Below, piece after piece: positions 17,325-26,488 of a stretch of DNA of 38,483 bases (its first letter is position 1; each line of letters begins with the position of its first letter). A model generated the notes under the pieces. That model did no database searches. It was not told the DNA's origin and saw nothing but the letters and a program-made list of their open reading frames with translations. The stretch is from the NCBI GenBank assembly GCA_903839205.1, contig CAIMBM010000059.1, positions 1 to 38,483 on the forward strand, given 5' to 3'. Source of the stretch: an uncultured Holophagaceae bacterium (lineage in GTDB: Bacteria; Acidobacteriota; Holophagae; Holophagales; Holophagaceae). The translations under genes and the position numbers were made by a program.

Positions 17325-17392
17325 GTCACGGATGGGCATGGATTAGGTTCATCGGGGATCATACGCATTCATCCGTGGCTATGCTTGGTTTT

Positions 17393-18304
17393 ATGGATCT
17401 TCAACGCCTTCTAGATGACCTGGCCCGTGAATCGGCGCCTTTCGCGGCGCAGGGAAGGGTGGCGGACTACATCCCGGCCCTGGCCGCGGTGGATCCGGTC
17501 CGCTTCGGCATTGCCCTCGCCACCATGGACGGGGGGCTTCGCGGAAGTGGCGACTGGCGCATGCCCTTCTCCGTCCAGAGTGTGTCCAAGGCCTTTTCCC
17601 TGGCGCTGGTGCTGGCCCGGGACGGCGAGGCGTTGTGGAAGCGGGTGGGCCGGGAACCCTCGGGCAGCCCCTTCAACTCGCTGGTGCAGCTCGAGTATGA
17701 AAAGGGCATTCCCCGCAACCCCTTCATCAATGCCGGAGCCCTCATCCTCGTCGACCGGCTGCTCTCGCTGACCGGGGATTCCCTGGGCACGCTGCGGGAC
17801 TTCCTGCGGACCGAAAGTGGCAACCCCGCCTTGGACATCGATCCCGAGGTGGCCGCCTCCGAGGCTGAGCACGGGCATCGCAATGCGGCCCTGGCGCACT
17901 TTATGGCCAGTTGCGGGAACCTCGAGAACCCGGTGGAGCAGGTGCTCGACCACTACTTCCGCCAGTGCAGCCTCGCCATGAGCTGTGCTGACCTGGCGAA
18001 GGCGGGCCTCTTCCTGGCCAACCATGGCCTGCGGGCGGACGGCTCCAGGCTGCTGAGCCGCAGCGAATCCAAGCGCATCAACTCGGTCATGCTCACCTGC
18101 GGTACCTACGACGCCGCCGGCGACTTCGCCTATCGGGTGGGCCTGCCCGGCAAGAGCGGTGTGGGCGGTGGGATCCTTGCCGTGCTGCCGGAACGGGGCG
18201 TGCTCTGCGTGTGGAGTCCCGCCCTCGATCCCCACGGCAACGGAGTGGCGGCCGTCGAGGCCCTGGACCGCTTCACCACCCGCACCGGCTGGTCCATCTT
18301 TTGA
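17393..18304 (+). CDS. glsA: Glutaminase (beta-lactamase-like fold)
   Basis: A glutaminase of about 303 residues that hydrolyses glutamine to glutamate and ammonia. It has the serine-lysine motif SVQSVSKAFSLAL, the substrate-binding NPFINAGALILVD and, near the C-terminus, GLPGKSGVGGGI. The N-terminus VADYIPALA matches the family. I chose ATG 17393 because family members begin near this point; ATG 17381 and GTG 17375 are in frame and no clear ribosome binding site separates them. Monocistronic. Confidence 0.93.
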   Translation: MDLQRLLDDLARESAPFAAQGRVADYIPALAAVDPVRFGIALATMDGGLRGSGDWRMPFSVQSVSKAFSLALVLARDGEALWKRVGREPSGSPFNSLVQLEYEKGIPRNPFINAGALILVDRLLSLTGDSLGTLRDFLRTESGNPALDIDPEVAASEAEHGHRNAALAHFMASCGNLENPVEQVLDHYFRQCSLAMSCADLAKAGLFLANHGLRADGSRLLSRSESKRINSVMLTCGTYDAAGDFAYRVGLPGKSGVGGGILAVLPERGVLCVWSPALDPHGNGVAAVEALDRFTTRTGWSIF

Positions 18305-18381
18305 GGACCCGTTCGCCCAGCGAGTCCGCAGTTTCGACAGGTGGATGAAACCACCTCAGGCCACGTGGACCTGTGGATGGA

Positions 18382-18712
18382 TCATGACTTCGTCTTGCGG
18401 AGCAGCCAGGCCGCCCAGGCCGTGAAGGCTGTCACCGCGCCGAAGATGAACACCAGGCGGAGCCAGGGCAGGCCCAGGGCGAGACGCTCGCTCACCCGCA
18501 GCCAGGCCATGCCCACCCAGGCAAGGCACCCGGTCCACAGTGCGGCAAGGGGCGGCCACCTGCGGGATGGCCCGGGGCACGAAGAGGAGCGCCAGCAGGA
18601 CCGATGTCAGGAACAAGGCCGCCCAGTGGGCCATACCCAGGCGGAGCGACAGCGCCCCCAGCATGAGCACGGCGATCAGGGCGGGGATGCGTCGGAGCAG
18701 GAACATGGCCAA
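18382..18712 (-). pseudogene. Frameshifted small membrane protein gene
   Basis: Translation from ATG 18712 gives two clean membrane helices (LLRRIPALIAVLMLGAL and WAALFLTSVLLALLFV), then turns into a Pro/Gly/Arg-rich shadow. A different frame takes over near 18551-18572 and continues as membrane protein (LAALWTGCLAWVGMAWL, then LVFIFGAVTAFTAWAAWLL) to a stop at 18382. One missing or extra base around the PRAIP codons joins the halves into about 110 residues with four helices. It is either a mutated gene or a sequencing error. Function not recognised. Confidence 0.7.
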
Positions 18713-18724
18713 CCTCGTCGGGCT

Positions 18725-19726
18725 TCAGGGCAATCCAGGAGCCTTCGTCGGGTCCAGCAGGGTTGGAAGGGACCGGAAGGTACGGCGCCCTCCAGCCTCC
18801 AGGAAACTCCAGGCCACGAAACGGCTCTGCTTCTGGCCCTGGGCCATGGGCACCGTGCGGATGTCCCGGGCCTCCGCCTGGCGCAGGGAGCGGTGCACGG
18901 CGGGCAGGGAGGCCGAGCTGGAGACCAGTGCGGTGAACCAGCGCACCTGGTCGCGCAGACCGGCACTCTCCGTGATCATTCGGCGGAGGAAGCCCACCTC
19001 GCCGCCCTCGCACCAGAGTTCCGTGCCCTGCCCGCCGAAGTTCCGCAGGGGACGCGGGGTTTCGCGGCCCAGCTTCCGCCATTTCTGCCCGGAGGCCTCG
19101 CGCACGGCGTGCATGGACCCGTGGAAGGGCGGGTTGCAGAGGGTCAGCTCGAATCGTTCACCGGCCTCCACGATGCCCGTGAAGATCGCATTCCGGTCCT
19201 GCTGCCGCCGCAGCGTGATGGCCCCGGTCAGGCCCGGATTCGCGGCGAGAATGCGCTCTGCCGAGGCCAGGGCCGTTCCATCGACTTCGGAGCCCACGAA
19301 AGACCAGCCGTACTCCCGCTGTCCGATGAGCGGATAGATGGCGCTGGCGCCCACCCCCACATCCAGCACGCGGATGGCAGGACCCCGGGGGATCGCGCCG
19401 TCCGCATCGGAGGCCAGCAGGTCGGCGAGGTGGTGTACGTAGTCCGCCCGGCCGGGGATGGGCGGGCAGAGGTAGCCCGGCGGCAGGTCCCAGGCCCTGA
19501 TGCCGTAGGCTTCCGCGAGCAGAGCCCGGTTCAAGGCCTTCACAGCCTCAGGATCGGCAAAGTCGATGGAGGGTCCCCCATGCTTCGCCCGTGACACGAA
19601 GGGGGCCAGCTCGGGGCTGGCCTTCAGCAGGTTCTGGAAGTCGTAGCCGCCGGCGTGGCGGTTGCGCGGATGCAGGCCGGGCTTGGCGGGTGGGCTCACG
19701 GGGGATCGTCCGGTGGGGTCGGGCAT
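18725..19726 (-). CDS. rlmF: 23S rRNA (adenine(1618)-N(6))-methyltransferase RlmF
   Basis: A 333-residue SAM-dependent N6-adenine methyltransferase modifying A1618 of 23S rRNA. It has N-terminal [13 protein letters not shown], the SAM-binding LDVGVGAS (121-128), the catalytic NPPF motif (198-201, CNPPFHGS), and [13 protein letters not shown] further on. The ATG at 19726 begins the conserved protein. A longer open frame upstream is the shadow of the neighbouring isochorismatase gene. It ends 12 bp before the frameshifted membrane gene. Confidence 0.93.
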   Translation of the reverse strand: MPDPTGRSPVSPPAKPGLHPRNRHAGGYDFQNLLKASPELAPFVSRAKHGGPSIDFADPEAVKALNRALLAEAYGIRAWDLPPGYLCPPIPGRADYVHHLADLLASDADGAIPRGPAIRVLDVGVGASAIYPLIGQREYGWSFVGSEVDGTALASAERILAANPGLTGAITLRRQQDRNAIFTGIVEAGERFELTLCNPPFHGSMHAVREASGQKWRKLGRETPRPLRNFGGQGTELWCEGGEVGFLRRMITESAGLRDQVRWFTALVSSSASLPAVHRSLRQAEARDIRTVPMAQGQKQSRFVAWSFLEAGGRRTFRSLPTLLDPTKAPGLP

Positions 19727-19752
19727 GACCCCAGTGTCCGATGAATGAGGCC

Positions 19753-20301
19753 TCAAAGTCCTGCGCAGAGTTCCTTCCCGGACAGCACGGTGGCGAAGGT
19801 GCCGTCGAGGGCGGCGAGGAAGGCCATCTGCACCTGGGCTGCGGGCACCACCTGACCCTGCCAGGTGAGGTCCCGCGTGGCGCAGGCATCTCCCGCCAGC
19901 TGGCACTGGAAGCCGAGGTCGAAGGCGGCCCGCACCGTGGTGTCGATGCACATGTGGGTCATCATCCCCGCGATGACCACCTGCGTGACGCCGAGCCCCT
20001 GCAGGTGCGACTGCAGTGGTGTCTCCCGAAAGCTGTTGGGGAAGTGTTTCTGGAACAGGGCCTCGCCCGGCAGCGGCGCCGCGCTCGCGTGGATCTCGGC
20101 CCCGAGGGTGCCCGGCAGGAAGAAGGTGGCACCGGGCCGGGCCGCGAGGTGCTGGATGTGGACGACGGGCCGGCGGGCTCGCCGGAAGGCCTGGAGCAGG
20201 GCCCCTGCCCGGATTCCGGCTTCGAGGCTGCCCACCAGCTCCATGGCCCCACCCGGGAAATAGTCGTTCTGCAGGTCGACGAGCAGCAGGGCCTGGGTCA
20301 T
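19753..20301 (-). CDS. Isochorismatase-family cysteine hydrolase
   Basis: A 182-residue alpha/beta cysteine hydrolase. The catalytic triad positions are present: Asp ([10 protein letters not shown], about 9), Lys (FQKHFPNSF) and Cys ([14 protein letters not shown]). The family includes nicotinamidases, ureidoacrylate hydrolases and general amidases; the substrate cannot be read from sequence. GGAGGGG lies upstream of ATG 20301. A separate homologue without the Cys lies at 23882-24586. Confidence 0.88.
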   Translation of the reverse strand: MTQALLLVDLQNDYFPGGAMELVGSLEAGIRAGALLQAFRRARRPVVHIQHLAARPGATFFLPGTLGAEIHASAAPLPGEALFQKHFPNSFRETPLQSHLQGLGVTQVVIAGMMTHMCIDTTVRAAFDLGFQCQLAGDACATRDLTWQGQVVPAAQVQMAFLAALDGTFATVLSGKELCAGL

Positions 20302-20325
20302 GGGGTGCCCCTCCTTGGAACCAGC

Positions 20326-20910
20326 TTAGCGCTCCGTCCCGTCCCGGAATGCCTCCAGGTCCCGGGCGCGGTGGGAGCCGATGAACCAGAAGGTGAGGGT
20401 CAGGAGAAGGGTGAGGCCAGCCACGGTGAAGGCCAGGTTGCGCCCATGCCACAGGCCATTCCAGGCGGCGGAGATCTGGGCAGCCAGGACGTTCACCTTC
20501 CCGCCGAAGGCCTCCATGTCGCGCAGGTATTTCTTGCTGTCCTCCGGTTCGAAGCCCAGGGGGTTGGGGCTGACTGGCACGGCGAGCAGGTAGATCACCG
20601 CAGCCCAGCCCAGTCCGAGGGCCAGCATGGCGGCGGCGAGCTGGTGGATGCGCCGCAGGCGGGCTTCCAGGGTCCTGCCGAGGCCGGCGACGAACCCGCG
20701 GTTCAGCTGGGCCTGCGCGGCGGCGGAGCGGGCGGCGAGGCCCGCCTGGATCCCCTCCCTTGTTTCGGGCGGCAGGGCCAGGCCCCGTCGGTCCACTTCC
20801 TCCAGGGCCGCCTCCACGGCCTCGGTTCGGTAGTCCTGGAACTGCCTCAGGTACTGGAGCAGGTCGGCATCGGAGAGGGCCTGGATCCGTTCCAGGAAGG
20901 TCTGGGCCAT
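20326..20910 (-). CDS. Unrecognised protein with two membrane helices
   Basis: About 194 residues. The N-terminal half is helical and charged ([24 protein letters not shown], shortened here to its opening residues in other families). Two membrane segments follow: [20 protein letters not shown] and [19 protein letters not shown], ending with a short basic tail. ATG 20910 lies eight bases after the AHSA1 gene stop; a TTG at 20922 overlaps that stop but has no spacer to its ribosome binding site. Likely co-transcribed with the AHSA1 gene. Confidence 0.65.
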   Translation of the reverse strand: MAQTFLERIQALSDADLLQYLRQFQDYRTEAVEAALEEVDRRGLALPPETREGIQAGLAARSAAAQAQLNRGFVAGLGRTLEARLRRIHQLAAAMLALGLGWAAVIYLLAVPVSPNPLGFEPEDSKKYLRDMEAFGGKVNVLAAQISAAWNGLWHGRNLAFTVAGLTLLLTLTFWFIGSHRARDLEAFRDGTER

Positions 20911-20918
20911 GAGTCGCT

Positions 20919-21380
20919 TCAACCCTCGGCCAGCAGTGCCGCGAGGCGATCGAAGGTCAGCTCGTTGCCTTCGAGGGCGAAGCTCTTGACCGCTTCACAC
21001 TCGGCGGCGCTGCCGAATCGCATGCGGAAACCGAGGCGGGTCCGCGGGCCCTCCTCCTCAAAGGTGACGATGACCCTGAAGGCCGGCGTGGACACATGGT
21101 CGAAGACCAGCCGCTCGGGTGGGAGGACCTCGATGAACAGGCTCTCGTTCTTGAAGTGGACCCCGCCCGGTCCGTGCATGACGAAGTCCCACCGGCCTCC
21201 GGGCTTCGGCTCGAAGGCCTGAAACGAATTGGTGAAGCCCTCCGGGCCCCACCAGCGGGCCAGCAGGTCCGGATCGGTCCAGGCCCTGAACACGCGCTCC
21301 CTGGAGGCATCCAGGATCCGCGTGGTGAGGACGTCGCGGTCCGCCTGGGGGTCCAGGTCCTGCGCTGTAGATCCGACCAT
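20919..21380 (-). CDS. SRPBCC/AHSA1 family protein
   Basis: A 153-residue START-like protein of the AHSA1 group. Characteristic segments are [45 protein letters not shown] and the strand [15 protein letters not shown]. The fold has a hydrophobic cavity for small ligands; members are often encoded with ArsR regulators or act in stress. No specific ligand is known. GGGAG precedes ATG 21380 by suitable spacing. The next gene starts just after its stop. Confidence 0.88.
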   Translation of the reverse strand: MVGSTAQDLDPQADRDVLTTRILDASRERVFRAWTDPDLLARWWGPEGFTNSFQAFEPKPGGRWDFVMHGPGGVHFKNESLFIEVLPPERLVFDHVSTPAFRVIVTFEEEGPRTRLGFRMRFGSAAECEAVKSFALEGNELTFDRLAALLAEG

Positions 21381-21501
21381 GGAGGCTCCCGGGAACGGTT
21401 GAGGCTTCGAGGGAAAGGTTAACCGATCGGGCCCCGGATCCCCCGAGCTCCGGCCGGGAAGGGACTGTTCTCCAGAAACTGGGTGGGTTCAGGACCTGGG
21501 C

Positions 21502-21876
21502 TCAGGCGATCTTGCAGGGAATGAGGGCGTCCTCGTCGAACCGGTAGACCGCGCAGAGCCGATGGTATCCGTCCGCGATCACGACCTTCCCGGCGGCGTC
21601 CCGAACCAGCAGGAGGGGCGAGAGCGCCTGGCCCTTCCGGATCTTCTTCTGATCCCTGGCCACGTGGGAGTTGCTCACGCCGAGCAGGGACAGCTGCGAG
21701 GCCCGAAAGATGTCCTTGGCCTTGAAATGGACGAGGGGCGCGGACCTCAGGCGTTCGAGGAGATCGGCCACCTCGTCCCCGTCGTGCAGGAGGCTGAGGT
21801 AGGACCCGGCGGCGGGATAGTCCTGGTCCTCCACCTGGGGAAGCCACCGGATCTGTGCAACGGGTGTTCTGGCCAT
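21502..21876 (-). CDS. Small ParB/sulfiredoxin-like domain protein
   Basis: A 124-residue protein whose C-terminal part reads SPLLLVRDAAGKVVIADGYHRLCAVYRFDEDALIPCKI. This is the beta-sheet and GYHRLxA pattern of the ParB N-terminal/sulfiredoxin fold. No HTH or partition partner is present, so a chromosome-segregation role is unlikely. Homologous small proteins are common in soil bacteria without assigned function. GAGGAG precedes the ATG. Confidence 0.65.
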   Translation of the reverse strand: MARTPVAQIRWLPQVEDQDYPAAGSYLSLLHDGDEVADLLERLRSAPLVHFKAKDIFRASQLSLLGVSNSHVARDQKKIRKGQALSPLLLVRDAAGKVVIADGYHRLCAVYRFDEDALIPCKIA

Positions 21877-21944
21877 GGCAGGTTCTCCTCGGGCCGGATG
21901 TCTGGGGGAACCATGGCGCAGTGGGGCCCAGAGGGCAAGTGGCC

Positions 21945-22340
21945 TCAGGTCGTCCGGCCCGCCTGGAGCAGGGCCGCCATCTTGCCATGGATCAGGTCGA
22001 TGGCCTTCAAGGGCCGGAGCATGACCTTGACCTCCACGATCCTCCCGGCCTCATCCCACCGGAGCATGTCCACGCCGTTCACCTCGATGCCGTCGATCTC
22101 GACCTGGAACTCCAGCACCGCATCGCAGGGGCCCACCACTTCACGGATGTAGCGGAAGGAATCGTTGACGAAGACCCTGAAGGCCGCGGTGAGATACCGC
22201 GAGGTGAGGGCCCGCCCCACCTGCGGCGTGTGCATGACCGGCGAGTGGAAGACCACCGCTTCCGCGAGCAGCGCGCTGAGACCCCGCGGATCCCGGCTCT
22301 CCAGGACCTGGTGCCAGCGGGCGACGGGGTTGGCGGACAT
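21945..22340 (-). CDS. SnoaL/NTF2-like protein
   Basis: A 131-residue cone-shaped alpha+beta barrel protein. The start WHQVLESRDPRGLSALLAEA and VFHSPVMHTPQVGR are typical of SnoaL-like proteins, followed by strands ending VNGVDMLRWDEAGRIVEVKVMLRP. Such proteins are small isomerases, hydrolases or binding proteins; no specific activity can be named. AGGAGG precedes ATG 22340. Confidence 0.8.
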   Translation of the reverse strand: MSANPVARWHQVLESRDPRGLSALLAEAVVFHSPVMHTPQVGRALTSRYLTAAFRVFVNDSFRYIREVVGPCDAVLEFQVEIDGIEVNGVDMLRWDEAGRIVEVKVMLRPLKAIDLIHGKMAALLQAGRTT

Positions 22341-22402
22341 GAGGTGCCTCCTGGTGGGGTGCGGATGGTACGGTGCCGGGACCAGACTCCTGGTGTCCAG
22401 GA

Positions 22403-23095
22403 TCAGGCCAGGGCTGCGGCCACGGCCGCCTCCGCGTGGAGCGCCGTGGTGTCGAAGAGGGGAACCCTGGAGTCTTCCGCGGCCACCAGCAGGGAGATCT
22501 CCGTGCAGCCGAGGATGATGGCCCCGGCGCCCTGGGCGGCCAGACGGGTCAGGATGCCCCGGAAGACACTGCGCGACTCGGGAAGGACCTTCCCGAGGCA
22601 GAGTTCATCGAAGATGATGCGGTGGACGGCCTCGCGATCTTCCGCCTCCGGGATGAGCACCCGGAGCCCGTATCCTTCGCGCAGCCGATCCCGGTAGAAG
22701 GGCTGTTCCATGGTGAACCTGGTGCCCAGCAGGCCCACGGTGGCGTGTCCGGCCCGCCGGATCGCCTCGGCGGTCGGATCGGCGATGTGCAGCAGCGGGA
22801 TGGTGGTGGCCGCCTCGATGGGCGCGGCCACCTTGTGCATGGTGTTGGTGCACAGCACCAGGAGCTCCGCGCCTGCTTCCTCGAGGGTCCGGGCGGCTCC
22901 GGCCAGCAGGGCCCCGGCCGCCTCCCAGTCGCCGGCCTGCTGCAGCCGCTCCACGTCGTGGAAGTCCACGCTGTAGAGGATGAGCCGGGCCGAGTGCAGC
23001 CCCCCCAGCCGCGATTTGACCGCCTCGTTGATCAGGCGGTAATAGGACACCGTCGATTCCCAGCTCATGCCTCCGATGAGGCCGATGGTCTTCAT
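22403..23095 (-). CDS. Aspartate/glutamate racemase family protein
   Basis: A 230-residue PLP-independent amino-acid racemase. It opens MKTIGLIGGMSWESTVSYYR and carries both catalytic cysteines, LVLCTNTMHK and IILGCTEISLL, in the two lobes. It is close in layout to YgeA/aspartate racemase. AAGGAG precedes ATG 23095. The open frame to 23311 is an extension without conservation. D-aspartate or D-glutamate production for cell wall or signalling is possible but not shown. Confidence 0.9.
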   Translation of the reverse strand: MKTIGLIGGMSWESTVSYYRLINEAVKSRLGGLHSARLILYSVDFHDVERLQQAGDWEAAGALLAGAARTLEEAGAELLVLCTNTMHKVAAPIEAATTIPLLHIADPTAEAIRRAGHATVGLLGTRFTMEQPFYRDRLREGYGLRVLIPEAEDREAVHRIIFDELCLGKVLPESRSVFRGILTRLAAQGAGAIILGCTEISLLVAAEDSRVPLFDTTALHAEAAVAAALA

Positions 23096-23150
23096 GGGGG
23101 CTCCTTGGAGATGGCGGTTCATGCCCGGGTGGGGTCGACCAGGGGGCGGC

Positions 23151-23885
23151 TTAGTCCCCTGGGGGCTCGGGGATGCCGAGGCGCCGGGCGACCCGCCGGG
23201 CCGTTGCCTCCCGCTGGATCGTGAGGTCCCTAAGATCCCGCCTGGCGCCGGCCAGCACCGGGGCCGGGGCCGTCTCCGGAGTGCCACTGCTGAAGGGCGG
23301 CTCGGGCGCATAGGCCATGTAGAGCTGGATCGTCTGGGCGGCCTCGTCCCCCCGCAGCTGGGCGACCACCCGCAGAGCGCCGTCGAGGCCCGCCGTGACT
23401 CCGGCGGCGAACACCATGGGGCCGTCCAGGACCACCCGCTCGTTCACGGGGACCGCGCCGAACCAGGGCAGCAGGTGGAGCGAGGCCCAGTGGGTGGTGG
23501 CCCGCCGACCCCGGAGCAGCCCGGCAGCGCCGCAGATGAGGGCGCCGGTGCACACGGAAAAGACGCAGCGGGCTCCGGCCGCCTGGCGCCGCACCCAGCC
23601 CAGCACCTCCTCGTCGTCCATGAGGGCCTCCTGCCCCCAGCCGCCGGGTACGTGCAGCACGTCCAGCTGTGGGGCCTCCGCCAGGAGGGCGTCCGGGCTC
23701 AGCCTCAAACCGCACACATCCCGGACCGGCGCGGCGGTCTTGGCGTAGATGCGGTAGGTGGCGTTCGGGATCCTCGACAGCACCTCGAAAGGGCCCGTGA
23801 GGTCGATCTGGTCCAGGCCCTCGAAGAGGAGCGACCCGATCTGGAGATGGGTCTCGAGCGGGATCCCAGGCGGGAGGCTCGTCAT
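23151..23885 (-). CDS. DJ-1/PfpI family protein, isonitrile hydratase-like
   Basis: A 244-residue class I glutamine-amidotransferase-like protein. LLFEGLDQIDLTGPFEVL, LDVLHVPGGWGQEAL and the nucleophile elbow FSVCTGALICGAAGLL are very close to isonitrile hydratase InhA, which converts isonitriles to N-substituted formamides. A true substrate cannot be assigned. The C-terminal extension after about residue 190 is charged. The ATG overlaps the upstream gene's stop as ATGA, so the two are coupled. Confidence 0.85.
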   Translation of the reverse strand: MTSLPPGIPLETHLQIGSLLFEGLDQIDLTGPFEVLSRIPNATYRIYAKTAAPVRDVCGLRLSPDALLAEAPQLDVLHVPGGWGQEALMDDEEVLGWVRRQAAGARCVFSVCTGALICGAAGLLRGRRATTHWASLHLLPWFGAVPVNERVVLDGPMVFAAGVTAGLDGALRVVAQLRGDEAAQTIQLYMAYAPEPPFSSGTPETAPAPVLAGARRDLRDLTIQREATARRVARRLGIPEPPGD

Positions 23886-24586
23886 TTTGCCTTGGCTTCG
23901 AGAGCCTGAAGGAAGGCCTCCGTGGTCAGGACCGTGGCCTGCCCCGGGAACACCTTTTCCATGAGCACCCGGTGCACCTCGTCGTCAAAGTCGGCGCAGG
24001 CGTCCCCCACCACGAGGAGCTGGTAGTCCAGGTCCGAGGCCCAGCGCACCGTGGAGAGGACGACCCCGCTGGTGGAAATGCCGATCATGGCGAGGGTCGT
24101 GATGTGGTTGGCCCGGAGGATGGATTCCAGATCCGTGGTGGAGAAGGCGCCCACCCGGCGCTTGGTGACCACGATGTCGCCGGCCTGGGGGGCGACCCGC
24201 CCGTGGATCTCCGCCCCGGGGCTGCCTTCCCGCAGGCGCCCGGAGGCCTTGAGGGCGCTAAAGCGCTTGTTCTGGGGGCTCAGCTCCGGGTAGCCGTCCC
24301 GGAACCGGACGACCACGTAGATGATCGGCAGACGGGCCGCGCGGGCCTCCTTCAGGATGGCGCTGGCCCGGTCCAGGAGGGGCCCCTGTGCCTTCTCGGG
24401 CAGCATGGCCAGAATGTCGTTCTCGAAGTCCATGACGAGCAGCGCCGCGTGTTCCCGGTCGAAGGAGAAAGCCTGGACCGGGGGGCTCTGGTGGGGCGCG
24501 TCCGGCGCCCCGGCCGCGGGCCGGGGCAGGCTCAGCAGCGCGAGCCAGGCCAAGGACAGCAGGGCGGATCTGGCGGGGATGCGCAT
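23882..24586 (-). CDS. Exported isochorismatase-fold protein without the catalytic Cys
   Basis: A 234-residue isochorismatase-fold protein with an N-terminal signal peptide (SALLSLAWLALLSLP, ending near PAAGA). Asp (LVMDFENDI) and Lys (VTKRRVGAF) are conserved. The Cys position reads GISTSGVVLSTVRWA, i.e. Gly instead of Cys. Members lacking the Cys include true isochorismatases, but those are cytoplasmic. Its periplasmic location and coupling to an InhA-like gene suggest an unassigned pathway. Confidence 0.8.
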   Translation of the reverse strand: MRIPARSALLSLAWLALLSLPRPAAGAPDAPHQSPPVQAFSFDREHAALLVMDFENDILAMLPEKAQGPLLDRASAILKEARAARLPIIYVVVRFRDGYPELSPQNKRFSALKASGRLREGSPGAEIHGRVAPQAGDIVVTKRRVGAFSTTDLESILRANHITTLAMIGISTSGVVLSTVRWASDLDYQLLVVGDACADFDDEVHRVLMEKVFPGQATVLTTEAFLQALEAKAK

Positions 24587-24707
24587 GGGTCGTCTCCTTT
24601 GGCTCGGCGGCGCGGGATCGGGAGGATGGAGCCTGGTCCCCAGGATGATAGCCGGCAGGGAAAGCCGTAAATCAGACGGGCCTGCTAAGCCGAGGCCGCG
24701 GGGACCT

Positions 24708-25349
24708 TCAGGTCTCCAGGTAGATCTCCACCCGTTCCTTGGCCCGGCCGATGTTGTTGCGCCTCAATCGGATCGGGCCGACTTCGCCCGTGCGCCGAGG
24801 GTGCGTCCCCCCGCAGGGCACCCGAGCGAACCCATCGATCTCCCAGTAGCGTCGCTCCGTGGGAGCATCCTCGAAGGCGGACCTGATCTCCAGGTTGGCC
24901 TCGATGATGCGATGGGTTTCGGCACTGAGGGCGGGAAGCCAGGGTGTGAGGCTCTCGGGCCAGGCGAAGTCGATTCGGGCCTTCTCCTGGGCAATGTGGG
25001 CCCCGACCTTGCCGGCCCCCCCGAGGGACCGGTAGACAAGCTCCAGGACCAGTTCGGCGGCAAAGTGGAGGCGCATCAGCCGGTAGCGCCTGTTCCAGTC
25101 GATGTCCATCTGCACCGGTTCGCCGGTACTCAGCCCGTGGGACTCGGGAAGGGTGTAGACCAGTTCCAGACCCTCCTTCCGGGCCGAGAGCACCGGGTAG
25201 CCGCCGATGGTTCCCTGGTCGCTCTCCTGGCCTCCGGAGAAGGCGTAGTAGATGGTCGATTGCACGGTGATGTCAACCCCGTCCACGGAGGCGACGAGGG
25301 TGCGGTGGGTGGTCTGGTAGGGATCCTCCCAGAAGACCTTCCTGGTCAT
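24708..25349 (-). CDS. Alanyl-tRNA editing protein, AlaX-like
   Basis: A 213-residue stand-alone editing-domain homologue that hydrolyses mischarged seryl- or glycyl-tRNA(Ala). The early AFSGGQESDQGTIGG and the C-terminal VPCGGTHPRRTGEVG supply the second pair of zinc ligands (CxxxH). The first motif, usually HxxxH, reads H95-FAA-E99, so one His is replaced by Glu. Zinc binding may still work. The C-terminus ends VEIYLET. Confidence 0.85.
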   Translation of the reverse strand: MTRKVFWEDPYQTTHRTLVASVDGVDITVQSTIYYAFSGGQESDQGTIGGYPVLSARKEGLELVYTLPESHGLSTGEPVQMDIDWNRRYRLMRLHFAAELVLELVYRSLGGAGKVGAHIAQEKARIDFAWPESLTPWLPALSAETHRIIEANLEIRSAFEDAPTERRYWEIDGFARVPCGGTHPRRTGEVGPIRLRRNNIGRAKERVEIYLET

Positions 25350-25514
25350 GGCGCCTCGGGATGAAGGTTCACTTCATCTTCGACTTTAGCCGGATCATCT
25401 CGCCCGCCACCATGAACCGCCCCCTCCCGAGGTGACGAACCCTTCGCGGGGCCTGCACCGAGGAGCCCAAGGCCTGGACGGGTTCTGACCACGTGTGCCG
25501 TGCCCCTGACCCGG

Positions 25515-25979
25515 TCAGGCCTTCACGAGGTGGGGAAGGACGAGGCCCAGGATGATGACTTTGGCCGAAATGGCCGCGGTGGCGAGGATGGGCAGCCACT
25601 TCAATTCGGCGTCGGTGATGGATGGGACTTCATCCCCTGCGGGCTGGAAGGGAAGGAAGGGACCGGTCTCCCCTTCGGCGGTGTCCAGGGCGACCAGGAG
25701 GCGCTCCCGGAGTTTCTGACACTGTCTGGCGTGGTAGAGATCCCTCATCAATCTCGCGAAGACGACCCATATGATCCCGAGGAGCAGGGCATCGATGAGC
25801 GCGTAGAAAAGGTAATCGCGCAGCAGGGAGTTGGCCAGGAAGGCAGCCAGGACGAAGGAGGATACGGTCACGAAGGAGATGGAGTGGTAGAGGGCGAGGC
25901 GGATGGTGCGGATCTCGGTTCGATCCTCAACCATGAGGGTCTTGAGGATGTCGGCCCGGAGGGCCAGTGGAAGCGTCAT
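25515..25979 (-). CDS. Unrecognised membrane protein
   Basis: A 154-residue protein with about three membrane helices (SISFVTVSSFVLAAFLANS, YALIDALLLGIIWVVFARL and the C-terminal ILATAAISAKVIILGLVLP). Between them is a charged loop with the segment RDLYHARQCQKLRERLL. GGGAGG precedes ATG 25979. I do not recognise a family. Confidence 0.7.
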   Translation of the reverse strand: MTLPLALRADILKTLMVEDRTEIRTIRLALYHSISFVTVSSFVLAAFLANSLLRDYLFYALIDALLLGIIWVVFARLMRDLYHARQCQKLRERLLVALDTAEGETGPFLPFQPAGDEVPSITDAELKWLPILATAAISAKVIILGLVLPHLVKA

Positions 25980-26095
25980 AATGTCCTCCCTTGACGGGGC
26001 AGGAAGCGGGTTCCTGCCGCTGTGGTTCCGATGGTTCTGCGTGGGACTTCGAGATGGGCTTGGAAGGGGTTCCCGACCCTACCTCTGAAGCGGGT

Positions 26096-26488
26096 TCAGG
26101 TGGGTTCCCAGGCCGCACCCTTCTGGATCAGCAGTTCGCGAAGCACAGAGCGGTGGCAATGCGCTTCGTCCTCGCAGTAGCAGCCCACCGAGAAATTGCA
26201 TTGTCGGGACAGGGTGGCAAGCAGTTCGAGGGTGTGGCTGTTCTCTGGGGTCGCCATCTCGGCCCGGTACTTCCTGGCGAAGTCGGCCCACTGCGAGGCT
26301 GTTTGGGCCTCCTGACCGAGCCTTACCGTCGAGGGGCTGGGGGCCAGATTGGGGTACCACACGTCGAACCAGTTCTGGGAGGCGTAGTCGGACTTCGGCA
26401 CGCCCCGGGGCGGGCGTCGCACCGTTCCGATCCGGGTGCCCTCCCCCTCCACCCTTGGACCGCCGGGCCTGAGGACGCGCATGACCAT
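26096..26488 (-). CDS. DUF488 family protein
   Basis: A 130-residue protein of the YeaO/DUF488 group. The core RRPPRGVPKSDYAS, WFDVWYPNLAPS and the C-terminal NFSVGCYCEDEAHCHRSVL are typical: a CxCxxxxxCHR-like motif before the last helix. Function of the family is unknown. GGGAG precedes ATG 26488; a second ATG two codons later (26482) is also possible. Confidence 0.85.
   Translation of the reverse strand: MVMRVLRPGGPRVEGEGTRIGTVRRPPRGVPKSDYASQNWFDVWYPNLAPSPSTVRLGQEAQTASQWADFARKYRAEMATPENSHTLELLATLSRQCNFSVGCYCEDEAHCHRSVLRELLIQKGAAWEPT

Noticed and set aside
18339-18356. Terminator after glutaminase
   Set aside because: AGGTGG/CCACCT hairpin is visible but no T-run follows on the plus strand.
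25369-25599. 76-residue minus-strand open frame between AlaX and the membrane protein
   Set aside because: Pro/Arg/His-rich with no ribosome binding site and overlapping the end of the membrane protein gene.
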